Source: Euzebyella saccharophila
Lineage (GTDB): Bacteria > Bacteroidota > Bacteroidia > Flavobacteriales > Flavobacteriaceae
Direction: 5' to 3'
Length of the DNA: 64,000 bases
NCBI RefSeq assembly: GCF_014855495.1
Contig: NZ_JACYFJ010000006.1
Location: 124,001 to 188,000 of the forward strand
Position 1 is the stretch's first letter. The number at the start of each line of letters is the position of its first letter. Position numbers and translations under genes: made by a program. This document shows positions 44,421 through 53,604 of the stretch, in pieces. Under the pieces are notes generated by a model. It was not told where the DNA came from. It did no database searches and saw only the letters and a list, made by a program, of their open reading frames with translations.

Positions 44421-45851
44421 TTAGAAGACCATCGGCAATATAAACTGAAACATTACCACCAAAATAGAGATGGCAATTATATTTAATATGACACCCACAC
44501 GGGCCATTTCACTAACCTTTACGTAGCCGCTTGCAAAGACTATTGCATTGGGCGGGGTGGCCATGGGCAGCATAAAAGCACAACTACTCGCTATGGTCAC
44601 TGGTATTAAAAGATAAAGAATTGGTAGGTCTAGGCCAATAGCAATACCGGCCACTACGGGAGCCAAAACGGCTATGAGCGCTACATTGCTCATGAGTTCG
44701 GTCATAAACAACATGAGTGTGATAAGTAGAACGGCGGTAAAGAAGATGCTGATATGGCTCTCGCCAATGGCACCCGAAACCATATCTACAATACCACTTA
44801 CCGACATCCCTTTTGCCAAGGCGAGTCCGCCGCCAAAAAGGATTAAAATTCCCCATGCCAATTTTGAGGTGTCCTTCCATTCGATAATAAAATCCCCTTT
44901 CTTCAGGTTAAAGGGAATGGCAAACATGGCGATAGCGGCTGCAATACTGATCATAGTGTCGTTCAATTTCAAAACCGGAAATATTCCGTTGATCACGGTC
45001 CTAAAAATCCAAAGAAAGACAGTTACGCCAAAAATGGCCAAGACCTGCTTTTCTTTTCCGCTCATAGGACCTAATTTCTCTAGCTCTTGATCAATAACTT
45101 CTCTAGAGGCTGAAAATTTTAAATTTTTGTTGGAGTACATCCATTTTACCAATACCAAATAGCTGATCCAAATCATTAATGCTGAAAAGGGAACTCCAAT
45201 GACCATCCATTTTAGAAAGGATATTTCAATGTTGTACTCGTTTTCCAACAGTCCGATCATTACGGAGTTGGGCGGAGTGCCAATTACGGTGGCAACGCCA
45301 CCGGCATTGGCCGAAAATGCGATGCCCAACATCACACTCAGTGCAAAATTTCTATCGTCTTTCGTAAACCCGTCGGCATCATTAACTAGCAGTCCAATAA
45401 CTGACATGGCGATGGGCAGCATCACTACCGTGGTGGCGGTATTACTGATCCACATACTCAAGGATGCCGTGGCTATCATAAAGCCCAATACCACTTTGTT
45501 GGGCGTGGTACCCGTAATTCTGATGATGTTGAGTGCAATACGTTTATGAAGATTTACTTTCTCTAGGGCTAACGCCAGTACAAATCCTCCAAAAAACAAA
45601 AAGATGATGGGACTCCCATAATTGGCTCCTACGTCCCCGATTTCCATGATTTTAAGGATGGGAAACAGCAGTAGGGGCAATAATGCGGTAACTGAAATGC
45701 TTACAGCCTCCGTAATCCACCAAGTGACCATCCAAACGGCAACGGCAATCACGCGGTCACCATTTTCGGAGACCATTTCAAAGGGCAGTGATAAGATGAT
45801 GAAAAACAATAGGGGGCCGATAAATAAGCCGATTCTTTTACTTAAATCCAT
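44421..45851 (-). CDS. DASS/SLC13-type anion:sodium symporter
   Basis: This 476-residue protein has about 11-12 membrane helices and the DASS signature SNT loops: MWISNTATTVVMLPIA in the first half and a matching second half with TELMSNVALIAVLAPVV and MLPMATPPNAIVFASGY. DASS transporters take up di- or tricarboxylates or sulfate with sodium. It is the last gene of the five-gene unit starting with the DUF1549/DUF1553 cytochrome, and the bidirectional terminator follows 5 bp after its stop. Placement suggests it imports an acid made or released by the upstream periplasmic proteins. Confidence 0.93.
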   Translation of the reverse strand: MDLSKRIGLFIGPLLFFIILSLPFEMVSENGDRVIAVAVWMVTWWITEAVSISVTALLPLLLFPILKIMEIGDVGANYGSPIIFLFFGGFVLALALEKVNLHKRIALNIIRITGTTPNKVVLGFMIATASLSMWISNTATTVVMLPIAMSVIGLLVNDADGFTKDDRNFALSVMLGIAFSANAGGVATVIGTPPNSVMIGLLENEYNIEISFLKWMVIGVPFSALMIWISYLVLVKWMYSNKNLKFSASREVIDQELEKLGPMSGKEKQVLAIFGVTVFLWIFRTVINGIFPVLKLNDTMISIAAAIAMFAIPFNLKKGDFIIEWKDTSKLAWGILILFGGGLALAKGMSVSGIVDMVSGAIGESHISIFFTAVLLITLMLFMTELMSNVALIAVLAPVVAGIAIGLDLPILYLLIPVTIASSCAFMLPMATPPNAIVFASGYVKVSEMARVGVILNIIAISILVVMFQFILPMVF

Positions 45852-45909
45852 AGTTGGCAGTATAAGTCCCCTAAACTAGTTTTTTTCTCTTTCTTATAAA
45901 AGCCTGATT

Positions 45910-47298
45910 TTAATAGATGATAGAATCTGATGGAATAGGCGGTAAATCGTATCCTCCGTAATCCAAGACAATTTGCCCATCTTTTAAAGACTTCGGTCCG
46001 TTCTTGTCCACTTTCGTTTCAAATAGATAGACTTTTTCCAAAGTTTTAAAGGAGTTAAAAATATCCGTTGGTTGGTCAAAACTACTGCCGGATAAGTTGA
46101 TGATATGCAGGTGTTCTAAATTTTTTAAAGCCACTATACCATTGCCTGTTAGTGAAGTATTGTCCAGTTTTAGGGTGGAAAGGTTAGGGAGTTGTACCAA
46201 CTTTTCAAAGATGGCATCCGTTACTTGTGTTCCTCCTAAATCGAGTTGGGCAATTTGTTGTCTAATCGGGATTAATTTTTCAAAATCTTCATCTTTAAAA
46301 TCAGGTTTGTTGATGCAGGATACGCTTAAAAAATGGGTAGACTCGCTGATAGGATCCACATAAATTCCGAATTTTTCAATGCTCTGAATACTGTCTTGCG
46401 ATGCTTCAAGAACTTCCATTTCCGGATGGCCTTTATAGCTTTTACTAGGAAAAAAGGAGGTGAAAAGGTCCTTTTTTAACCCACTTTCTTTTACGGTTCC
46501 TTCAAACGGATGCCCAGCATCCATCCAAGCGGCTATCAATTTAATTTCTTCCTTGGTAGGTTGTTTTTTGCCTTCTGGCGGCATATGGTCATCATCTTTC
46601 ATGGGCAATACCATACGGGCGAACAGTTCGCTCTCTTCGCTATGCGATGCCAAAACATCTCCGCTTTCACCACCTTTTAGAATACCTTCCTTGGAATGTA
46701 ACAGCAAGCCACCTTTGTCTTTTTTAGGATTGTGGCAGCTAACGCATTTACTGCTTAAAATAGGTTGAATCACTTCCTCGTAAACGAGGGCTTTTTCCCA
46801 GTTTTCTTCGGTGAGTGCCAATTCTTTTTCTTCAATCACCTCATAGCCTAACATAGATTTTACCGCGTTAGGCAATGGTTCTACCAGATATTCTTCGCCA
46901 TGGGTAATGTTACCGCCTTGGTGCCCCGTAAAGGAAATTAAAATAAAGGCCACAACACTTAAGATAGAAATGGGTGCCTCGACCAAAAAATTAGCTCCTT
47001 TCTTCGGGACGAGTTTTAGGTGCATGGCGAAACAAAAAATAGCAGTTATAATCCCGGACCATAAATGCCATTTTACGGAGTCATAGGAATATCCTTCGCT
47101 TTGGTATTGCAAATAGCCAGAAATACAAGCCATTACTGCCGAAATGCCTGCCCAGAAATAAACGAGAGAAATAATTTTTGACCAATCATTCGCTTTTCGG
47201 TCATACCATTGCAGAAGCAGCGCCAAAATAATAAACCCAATGGGTAGGTGTACGATTAAGGGGTGCAAGCGCCCGAGTAATTGTTGCATCATTTCCAT
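45910..47298 (-). CDS. DUF2231-like membrane cytochrome with LRR C-terminus
   Basis: I start at the ATG at 47298 (TTG two codons earlier is in frame but unlikely), giving 462 residues. Four membrane helices with GRLHPLIVHLPIG and TGHQGGNITHGEEYL match the N-terminus of the fusion protein at 3196-6021. A c-type haem site C185-V-S-C188-H189 (PSCyt1-like) follows, then leucine-rich repeats at roughly residues 330-440 (LPNLSTLKLDNTSLTGNG, LEHLHIINLSGSSF). This is a membrane-bound cytochrome with an LRR protein-interaction arm. It follows the isomerase by 7 bp. Confidence 0.85.
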   Translation of the reverse strand: MEMMQQLLGRLHPLIVHLPIGFIILALLLQWYDRKANDWSKIISLVYFWAGISAVMACISGYLQYQSEGYSYDSVKWHLWSGIITAIFCFAMHLKLVPKKGANFLVEAPISILSVVAFILISFTGHQGGNITHGEEYLVEPLPNAVKSMLGYEVIEEKELALTEENWEKALVYEEVIQPILSSKCVSCHNPKKDKGGLLLHSKEGILKGGESGDVLASHSEESELFARMVLPMKDDDHMPPEGKKQPTKEEIKLIAAWMDAGHPFEGTVKESGLKKDLFTSFFPSKSYKGHPEMEVLEASQDSIQSIEKFGIYVDPISESTHFLSVSCINKPDFKDEDFEKLIPIRQQIAQLDLGGTQVTDAIFEKLVQLPNLSTLKLDNTSLTGNGIVALKNLEHLHIINLSGSSFDQPTDIFNSFKTLEKVYLFETKVDKNGPKSLKDGQIVLDYGGYDLPPIPSDSIIY

Positions 47299-47305
47299 AA
47301 ACAAG

Positions 47306-48190
47306 CTACTCCAAATCTAAACGTTGTTTTAGGGCTTGCATCATGTACACATTTGCCTCCCATTGGTCCGTAACCGGTAAATGGGAATAGGGCAAAGTGG
47401 GCATATAGTTTGGTGGTCCAAATTCGGTTGTTACCGTAAAGGTATCTTGGTTTTTCCATTTACTTCGGATGATTTTCTCCCAAATATCTAGATGCCTATC
47501 CACTGCTTTTTTCCATTCCGGGGCTTGTGGGTCACTAACTTGGGGACCTTCTGCATGGCCAACTCTGGCATGAATGTGATGGGTTCTTTTCATCACATCC
47601 TCAAGCTCGTCTTCTTGAGCATTTAAGAGGGATTCGTGCACCACCATCCAGTGGCTAATATCAAGATTCAATTTTAGTTCAGGGATGGCTTTTAGGTATT
47701 TCTTGGTATCTACCAAATTAAAACTAAATCTACCTCTATGGGTTTCGTGGTATACGGGTATATTATATTTTTTTGCGGCTTCGTTTGCAGCTTCAATAAA
47801 AGCCCTGTTCTGTTCAAAAGAATAAAAATCGTTGCCCGTATGGCAATTGATGTAGGCAGGTTTCCAAGCCGCAATTTTTTCAAAGTTTTTAGTGTACGCC
47901 GATAAACTTTCTTCAAAGGGAATGGACTTATTGGTTCCGTTTAGAAAACCAACCAACAGGTCATATTTTTCTAAAGCGGCTTTTAACTCTTTTTGCTCTT
48001 TTTCGTTGTTGGGAAACCAAGTTTCCAGTCCGTCATAACCAGAGGCTTTTGTTCTTTCGCAAAAGGCATCCCAAGAAACGGAACGCCCCCAGTCCGTTTG
48101 AAAAAAACGTACTTTTTTTGTGGACTGTGCCATCCCCAAAAGGGTAAAAAACGACAGTGCAAAAGCTGTCAAAATCTTTTTAAGTATCAT
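47306..48190 (-). CDS. Exported sugar phosphate isomerase/epimerase-like TIM barrel
   Basis: This 294-residue protein has a signal peptide (TAFALSFFTLLGMAQ) and an AP-endonuclease-2-like TIM barrel. Metal ligands can be seen as in xylose isomerase-type barrels: Glu in PVYHETHRGR, Asp and His in NLDISHW, His in HIHARVGHAEGPQ and Glu in TTEFGPPNY. Exported members in Bacteroidota and Planctomycetes accompany DUF1501/DUF1553 and 3-keto-sugar genes. Its placement between the DUF1501 and cytochrome genes suggests it acts on a periplasmic sugar. Confidence 0.88.
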   Translation of the reverse strand: MILKKILTAFALSFFTLLGMAQSTKKVRFFQTDWGRSVSWDAFCERTKASGYDGLETWFPNNEKEQKELKAALEKYDLLVGFLNGTNKSIPFEESLSAYTKNFEKIAAWKPAYINCHTGNDFYSFEQNRAFIEAANEAAKKYNIPVYHETHRGRFSFNLVDTKKYLKAIPELKLNLDISHWMVVHESLLNAQEDELEDVMKRTHHIHARVGHAEGPQVSDPQAPEWKKAVDRHLDIWEKIIRSKWKNQDTFTVTTEFGPPNYMPTLPYSHLPVTDQWEANVYMMQALKQRLDLE

Positions 48191-48214
48191 GTTTTGGTTG
48201 GTTTAGTGAGTAGT

Positions 48215-49735
48215 CTATGCCAGTATTTCTTTAATAATTTCTCCCTCTACATCGGTCAATCTAAAGGGTCTGCCTTGAAAATCAAAAGTAAATTCTTCAT
48301 GGTTAAAACCAAGTAAATGTAGAATGGTGGCATGTACATCGTGCACGGAGACCCGGCCTTCTATTCCAGAAAACCCAATGTCATCCGTAGCACCGTGCGA
48401 AGCACCTTTTTTAATGCCTCCGCCGGCCATCCACATGGTAAAAGCATCACCGTGGTGGTCTCTACCTTTGTAGGCCATTTCTTTGTTACCTCTGTTCTCC
48501 TGCATTGGCGTACGACCAAATTCGCCTCCCCAAACAATAAGGGTGTCTTCTAAAAGGCCTCGTTGCTTTAAATCCATTATTAAAGCCGTCATAGGGCGGT
48601 CAATTTCACGACATTTATTGCGTAATCCCAAATCAATAGAACCTTCACGGACGTTACCGTGGGTATCCCATCCCCAATCGAATAATTGTACAAAGCGTAC
48701 TCCATCTTCAACCAATTTTCTGGCCAGTAAACAGTTATTAGCAAACGATTCTTTTCCGGGCTCCACGCCGTACATTTGTTTAATTTGCTCGGGTTCATTG
48801 TTAATGTTCATGACCTCTGGAACCGCAATCTGCATGCGGTAGGCCATTTCATATTGATTAATACGCGCTAAAATTTCCGGATCAGCGTATTTTGCATATT
48901 CCTCTTTATTGATTTTATTAATGGCATCAATAGTGCTTTTCTTTAGGTTTCGGGAAATTCCGTCCGGGTCATCAATATAAAGCACTGGGTCGCCTTTAGA
49001 GCGACATTGCACGCCTTGATAAACGGAGGGTAGAAAGCCACTTCCCCAAACACTTTTACCCGCATCCGGGGTGTTTCCACCTGAGGTTAACACCACAAAA
49101 CCCGGCAGATTTTGATTCTCCGAACCCAAACCGTATGTTGCCCAAGCACCAATGCTAGGCCTGCCCAATCTTGGACTACCCGTATGCATGAACAATTGTG
49201 CGGGACCGTGATTGAACTGATCTGTATGCACCGCTTTTAAAAATGCTACTTCATCAACTACCTTTTTAAAATGCGGCAGAAAGTTGGACACCCAATTGCC
49301 TGATTCGCCTTCTTGTTTAAATTCGGCTTGAGGCCCCATTAGTTTGGGGGTACCCTTGATAAAAGCGAACTTTTTACCTTCCAGTAAGGATTGCGGACAA
49401 TCTTGCCCATGGTATTTCTGCAGTTGCGGTTTGTAATCGAACATTTCCAGTTGCGAAGGAGCCCCGGCCATGTGCAAGTAGATTACCGATTTTACTTTAG
49501 GTCCGTAATGAGGAGCCAAGGTAGCAAGTGGATTCAAATCCCTTTCTGTGAAACTGTTTTGGGCAATTGCTTTTGGTTTTTGCAGCGGATCACAACCCAT
49601 AAAAATAGAACTCAAGGCCAAACCACCCATGCCTTGGGCGCAACTTTTGATAAAGTGCCTTCTGGTCTTGGCTTGGGTTTCTCTTTCGAGCTTTTCCCGT
49701 AATAATCTGTTTACGATATCGGTATGGTGTTTCAC
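48215..49735 (-). CDS. DUF1501 family protein, Tat-exported
   Basis: This 506-residue protein starts at GTG 49735. The N-terminus has a long charged lead and a Tat motif KTRRHFIKS followed by GMGGLALSSIFMGC. DUF1501 landmarks: IYLHMAGAPSQLEMFDYKP, FDWGWDTHGNVREG, IVWGGEFGRTPMQENRGNKE and HATILHLLGFNHEEFTF. It is more similar to the Planctomycetes form than the copy at 6061-7512. It follows the DUF1549/DUF1553 gene by 10 bp, so the pair is translated together. Confidence 0.9.
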   Translation of the reverse strand: MKHHTDIVNRLLREKLERETQAKTRRHFIKSCAQGMGGLALSSIFMGCDPLQKPKAIAQNSFTERDLNPLATLAPHYGPKVKSVIYLHMAGAPSQLEMFDYKPQLQKYHGQDCPQSLLEGKKFAFIKGTPKLMGPQAEFKQEGESGNWVSNFLPHFKKVVDEVAFLKAVHTDQFNHGPAQLFMHTGSPRLGRPSIGAWATYGLGSENQNLPGFVVLTSGGNTPDAGKSVWGSGFLPSVYQGVQCRSKGDPVLYIDDPDGISRNLKKSTIDAINKINKEEYAKYADPEILARINQYEMAYRMQIAVPEVMNINNEPEQIKQMYGVEPGKESFANNCLLARKLVEDGVRFVQLFDWGWDTHGNVREGSIDLGLRNKCREIDRPMTALIMDLKQRGLLEDTLIVWGGEFGRTPMQENRGNKEMAYKGRDHHGDAFTMWMAGGGIKKGASHGATDDIGFSGIEGRVSVHDVHATILHLLGFNHEEFTFDFQGRPFRLTDVEGEIIKEILA

Positions 49736-49745
49736 TTTTCTAGTT

Positions 49746-52481
49746 TTAGGCTTTAATTAAAAATTCATCCAAATTCATTATGGCATTGGCCACAACGGTA
49801 AGGGCACTCAGTTCTGGGCTTGGCTTTTCCTCAAAATGTAAAAAGAGTTCGTGCGCGGTAGGGTCTTTTTTAAACTCTGTGAGAGAACTTTCATAAAGCT
49901 CCACAAGGGCATTTAGTTTTTGAGCTTCTATTTTGGAAAGGGTAGCTTTTTCGTACGCTGTGCCAATACTTTTTTCAATATCGGCAACATTAAAACTATT
50001 TTTTGCTAAATGGTAGGAAGCCTCTAAATACACGGGGTCGTTGAGTGTAACCAGTGCTTGTAAAGGTGTATTGGTTACCGTTCTTCTAATGGTACAAACT
50101 TCTCGTGAGCCTGCATCAAAGGTGAGAAAAGAAGGGTAGGGGCTTGTTCGTTTTAAATAGGTGTAAACCCCTCTTCTGTAACGGTCTTCGCCTTTGCTTT
50201 CTACCCATTTAGCACCATTGTAAACGGTTTGCCAAACGCCATCAGGTTGTGGGGGCATAACCCCTGGACCGTACATTTTATCACTTAAAATTCCGGCTAC
50301 GGCCAAAGCCTGGTCTCTAATTTGTTCCGCCCCTAAACGAATTCTAGGTCCACGGGAGTACAATTCGTTTTCCGGGTCTATTTGATACATTTCGGGGCTG
50401 CTTTCAGAACTTTGGCGGTACGTTCCGGACATGACGATTTCTTTTATAAGTGCTTTAAGGCTCCAGTTCATTTCGTTCATAAACCGGAGGGAGAGCCAAT
50501 CTAAAAGTTCCGGATGGGAGGGAGGTTCGGATTGCGAACCAATATCTTCTACCGTAGATACAATTCCCCGGCCATAAATTTGATGCCATACGCGGTTCAC
50601 CAAAGTACGGGCCGTTAGCGGATTTTTTTTGTCTACCATCCATTTAGAAAGCCCCAGTCGATTGTCGGGCCAGTCATTGTTCCAGGCATTTAAGCTTGCT
50701 GGCACACCGGGTTCCACGGTATCGGTCTTGGTGAGCCAACTTCCTCGGTCGAACAACTGCGTAGTTCGCTTCATATACTCCGGGTTTTCGGCCATAATGG
50801 GAACGGTGAGCGGGTTTGTGTTCAAGAGTTCTAGGAAGTCTGCATTTATGTTGTTCCAACCAGACTCATTTTTTCCCGGTATATCAGGAATAAAACCCAC
50901 CCAATAGAGGTTTAGGATATTAACTTCTTTGGCTACCGAATTATTTTGCGTTTCAATGTAGATATTCGTTTTTTCGGATATCGGTTTAATAGGAAATCGG
51001 GAAGTGGTGTTGTTTTTAGCTTTGTTGATCGAAAACTGACCCAATATAGGTCCGTTGGCATCTCCTTTTCTAATGGTCATTTTAGTACCATTATAATGAG
51101 AGCGATAATTTAGATATACAAAACTAGCTTCTTCCGTATAGGCATTTTCGATAATGGTGCTGCCGTCATCCCAATAAACTACCGAGGCATGGTCATCATA
51201 TACACTGTTTTTGAACTCCTTGAAGAAATGCGATTTGTAAACGGGTTCTGTAAACTGTAAAAAATCCTTTATTTTTTTGACTCTAGATTTATCGCCATAA
51301 TTAGCAATCCAGTCAACTACCTTATTTACTTTATCTTGCTGTTCCGGTGTGTACATTTTTAGGACAGGAGATTCAGTAGGAACATCCTCGTCCCTGGTAT
51401 TATTAAAAAATGCCATAAGGTTGAAATACTCTTTATGCACAAAGGGATCGTAGGGGTGGCTGTGGCACTGAACGCACTCCATGGTGGTGCTCTGCCAAAC
51501 AGAAAAAGTAGTGTTGATACGGTCCATAACCGCGGCTACCCTAAATTCCTCATCATCCGTACCTCCCTCATCATTATTCATGGTGTTTCTATGAAAAGCT
51601 GTAGCAATTAGTTGATCAACAGAGGGGTCTGGTAAGAGGTCTCCCGCAAGTTGCTCAATGGTAAATTGATTATAGGGCATATCTTGATTTAAGGCATCAA
51701 TGACCCAATCACGATACTTCCATATTTCTCTTCCTCGGTCTTTTTCATACCCCTTGGAGTCGGCATATCTGGCCAAATCTAACCACCAAGTCGCCCATTT
51801 TTCCCCGTATGCAGAATCGTTCAATAAAGAATCTATTAAGGTTTCGTATGAAATGTTACCGGCTTCAAAATCTTGTAATTCTTTCTCTGACGGAGGTAGG
51901 CCGATAATATCAAGAGCCGCCCTTCTGGCAATAACGTTTTTTGGGGCCGGGCCATTGGGAGAAATATCTTTAGTGTTTAGTTTGGCTAAAATGAAATGGT
52001 CGATGTCATTTTTGAGAAAATCGGACGCATCCTCGGGAACAAAACTGGCCTCTGCAGTAATAGCAGGCACCGCTACTTTTTCGGGAAGTGAATATGCCCA
52101 ATGTTCGCCCCATTCAGCACCTTGGTCTATCCATTTGGTCAGCAATTCGATTTCTTCTTCGGGTAATTTTTTTGCTTCATAGGGCATGCGAAGCTCAGGG
52201 TCATCAGAATGCAACCTTTTTATAAATTCACTTGCCGACGCATTGCCTTTAATGATGGCCGGTTTTCCAGATTCTGTAGCTGCAAATGCTTCTTCTTCGA
52301 ATAAGACACTAAATCCTCCACTTTTTTTGACGCCGCCATGGCACGAGATACATCTTTTATTAAGTATGGGTTTTATTTGGGCATTAAAATCTACTTGCTC
52401 TTTTGTTTGACAGGATTGGAGAACTATCAACAAAGCAAAGAAAAGTGGGTACGGACCTATTTTGAGAATATTAATCTTCAT
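49746..52481 (-). CDS. Planctomycete-type cytochrome lipoprotein: PSCyt1 + DUF1549 + DUF1553
   Basis: I start at ATG 52481 (an in-frame start 12 codons earlier lacks a signal peptide), giving 911 residues with a lipobox LLIVLQSC (Cys24). The PSCyt1 haem motif C44-I-S-C47-H48 follows, then DUF1549 with C336-V-Q-C339-H340 (TMECVQCHSHPYDPF) and DUF1553 with SRGPRIRLGAEQIRDQALA and LTFDAGSREVCTIRR. It lacks the DUF2231 membrane part, which in this cluster is on a separate protein (45910-47298). Probably a periplasmic or surface oxidoreductase; the substrate is unknown. Confidence 0.9.
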   Translation of the reverse strand: MKINILKIGPYPLFFALLIVLQSCQTKEQVDFNAQIKPILNKRCISCHGGVKKSGGFSVLFEEEAFAATESGKPAIIKGNASASEFIKRLHSDDPELRMPYEAKKLPEEEIELLTKWIDQGAEWGEHWAYSLPEKVAVPAITAEASFVPEDASDFLKNDIDHFILAKLNTKDISPNGPAPKNVIARRAALDIIGLPPSEKELQDFEAGNISYETLIDSLLNDSAYGEKWATWWLDLARYADSKGYEKDRGREIWKYRDWVIDALNQDMPYNQFTIEQLAGDLLPDPSVDQLIATAFHRNTMNNDEGGTDDEEFRVAAVMDRINTTFSVWQSTTMECVQCHSHPYDPFVHKEYFNLMAFFNNTRDEDVPTESPVLKMYTPEQQDKVNKVVDWIANYGDKSRVKKIKDFLQFTEPVYKSHFFKEFKNSVYDDHASVVYWDDGSTIIENAYTEEASFVYLNYRSHYNGTKMTIRKGDANGPILGQFSINKAKNNTTSRFPIKPISEKTNIYIETQNNSVAKEVNILNLYWVGFIPDIPGKNESGWNNINADFLELLNTNPLTVPIMAENPEYMKRTTQLFDRGSWLTKTDTVEPGVPASLNAWNNDWPDNRLGLSKWMVDKKNPLTARTLVNRVWHQIYGRGIVSTVEDIGSQSEPPSHPELLDWLSLRFMNEMNWSLKALIKEIVMSGTYRQSSESSPEMYQIDPENELYSRGPRIRLGAEQIRDQALAVAGILSDKMYGPGVMPPQPDGVWQTVYNGAKWVESKGEDRYRRGVYTYLKRTSPYPSFLTFDAGSREVCTIRRTVTNTPLQALVTLNDPVYLEASYHLAKNSFNVADIEKSIGTAYEKATLSKIEAQKLNALVELYESSLTEFKKDPTAHELFLHFEEKPSPELSALTVVANAIMNLDEFLIKA

Positions 52482-52499
52482 TCTTGGTTTTGAACTAAT

Positions 52500-52515
52500 G
52501 TCCCTTGGTAGGGAC
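52500..52515 (-). promoter_or_regulatory. Inverted repeat GTCCCT-TGGT-AGGGAC upstream of the cytochrome cluster
   Basis: A 6-bp perfect inverted repeat with a 4-base spacer lies 19-34 bp before the PSD1-like start codon. It may be an operator or an mRNA hairpin controlling the unit; no protein partner is known. Confidence 0.35.
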
Positions 52516-52553
52516 AAACGGTGATGGCTTGAAAAATTGGACCTAAAATTAAA

Positions 52554-52566
52554 TGTAAATTTTACA
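52554..52566 (-). promoter_or_regulatory. TGTAAAnTTTACA palindrome, candidate regulator site
   Basis: A perfect 6+1+6 palindrome TGTAAA-T-TTTACA lies 73 bp before the cluster start codon and near other TTTACA half-sites. It is a plausible site for a regulator such as the adjacent AraC protein, but I have no proof. Confidence 0.35.
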
Positions 52567-52701
52567 ATTATAATGGATAATACTTTTTCAGGTATGGTTA
52601 TTTCAATTATGCATGTTTCAATTTACAAAAAATATAAAGGATTTTCAGATTTACTGAGGAAAGGATATATTCCGAAACTTAGATAAAATAAGAGAGCGGA
52701 T

Positions 52702-53577
52702 TTAGACATCTTCCCGATACTCACTGGGTGATTGCCCTATTGTTTTCTTAAAGATCCGTGAGAAGTAAAAAGGGTCTTGAAAGCCAAGTTTGAAACTGAT
52801 TTCTTTAATGCTCAAATCACTGTATTTTAAATATTCACAAGCTTTCTGCATTTTTTTTAAGTTAAAGAACTGTATAAGTGAATATCCTGTGTGCTTTTTA
52901 AAGAGGTTGAGTACATACGAAGTAGAGTAGTTGAACTTTTGGGCTATGTCCTCCGTTCTTAAGGTACTATCAAGATTTTGGTCCAGATAGGCGATAATGT
53001 TTTCGATGAGGTTACTTTTGGAATGTGTATTTAATCCATCCACGGATAAATAAATAAAGGAAGATAGAAAATGCAGCCCCAGTATATTGGCGAACTCTAA
53101 TTGCTGGGATGCATATTCGTTAGAAAGCATTTGAAAGATACGGTCAAACATGGCAATACGCTCACTATCAAAAGGTATCTTCTGGGCGTATTCATTTACT
53201 TCTAAATGTCTTTCGTATAGGCTTGGGCAAAGATGGCCCTTAAAATGCATCCAATAAATACTCCACGGGTCATTTTTAGTAGCCTCGTATTCGTGCTTCG
53301 TCGCAATAGGAATTATACAAAAACTATTGGGCTGAAGATGTAAATCTTGATTTTCAAAGGTAACTCTTCCACTGCCCTCTACACAGTAGATGAAAATGTA
53401 CTCTTTAGACCCTTGGTTACGATGAATAAAATGACCTTCGGCTCTTGGGTAAAAACCGATATCGGTAATAAAAAAAGGCTTGGTAATGGTATTTTTTGAA
53501 AGACTTTGCTGAATGGAACTCGGTAAAATAAGAACCCTTTGCCCTAAAAATCAACGCTTGCCTATTTTCTTTTCCAT
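52702..53577 (-). pseudogene. AraC family regulator with an in-frame TGA at codon 9
   Basis: Reading from ATG 53577 gives MEKKIGKR, a TGA stop at 53551-53553, then in the same frame FLGQRVLILPSS and a full AraC cupin domain (GFYPRAEGHF, EYIFVYCVEGSGRVTF, NDPWSIYWMHFKGHL) and a C-terminal two-helix HTH (RTEDIAQKFNYSTSYVLNLF, SIKEISFKLGFQDPFYFSRI). Everything but the stop is intact; 291 residues if read through. No ATG, GTG or TTG start lies between the stop and 53250, so a protein made after the stop would lose the cupin core. It lies just upstream of the cytochrome cluster, which it probably controls or controlled. Confidence 0.8.
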
Positions 53578-53604
53578 TTACAATAGAGGTGTGATATGAA
53601 AAAG

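Noticed and set aside
51700-52182. 160-residue + strand open frame
   Set aside because: Antisense to the conserved DUF1549 region of the cytochrome gene; no signal, no domain.
53551-53553. TGA in the AraC gene as a selenocysteine or recoding codon
   Set aside because: No SECIS-like hairpin seen after it and AraC proteins have no Sec; a nonsense mutation is simpler.
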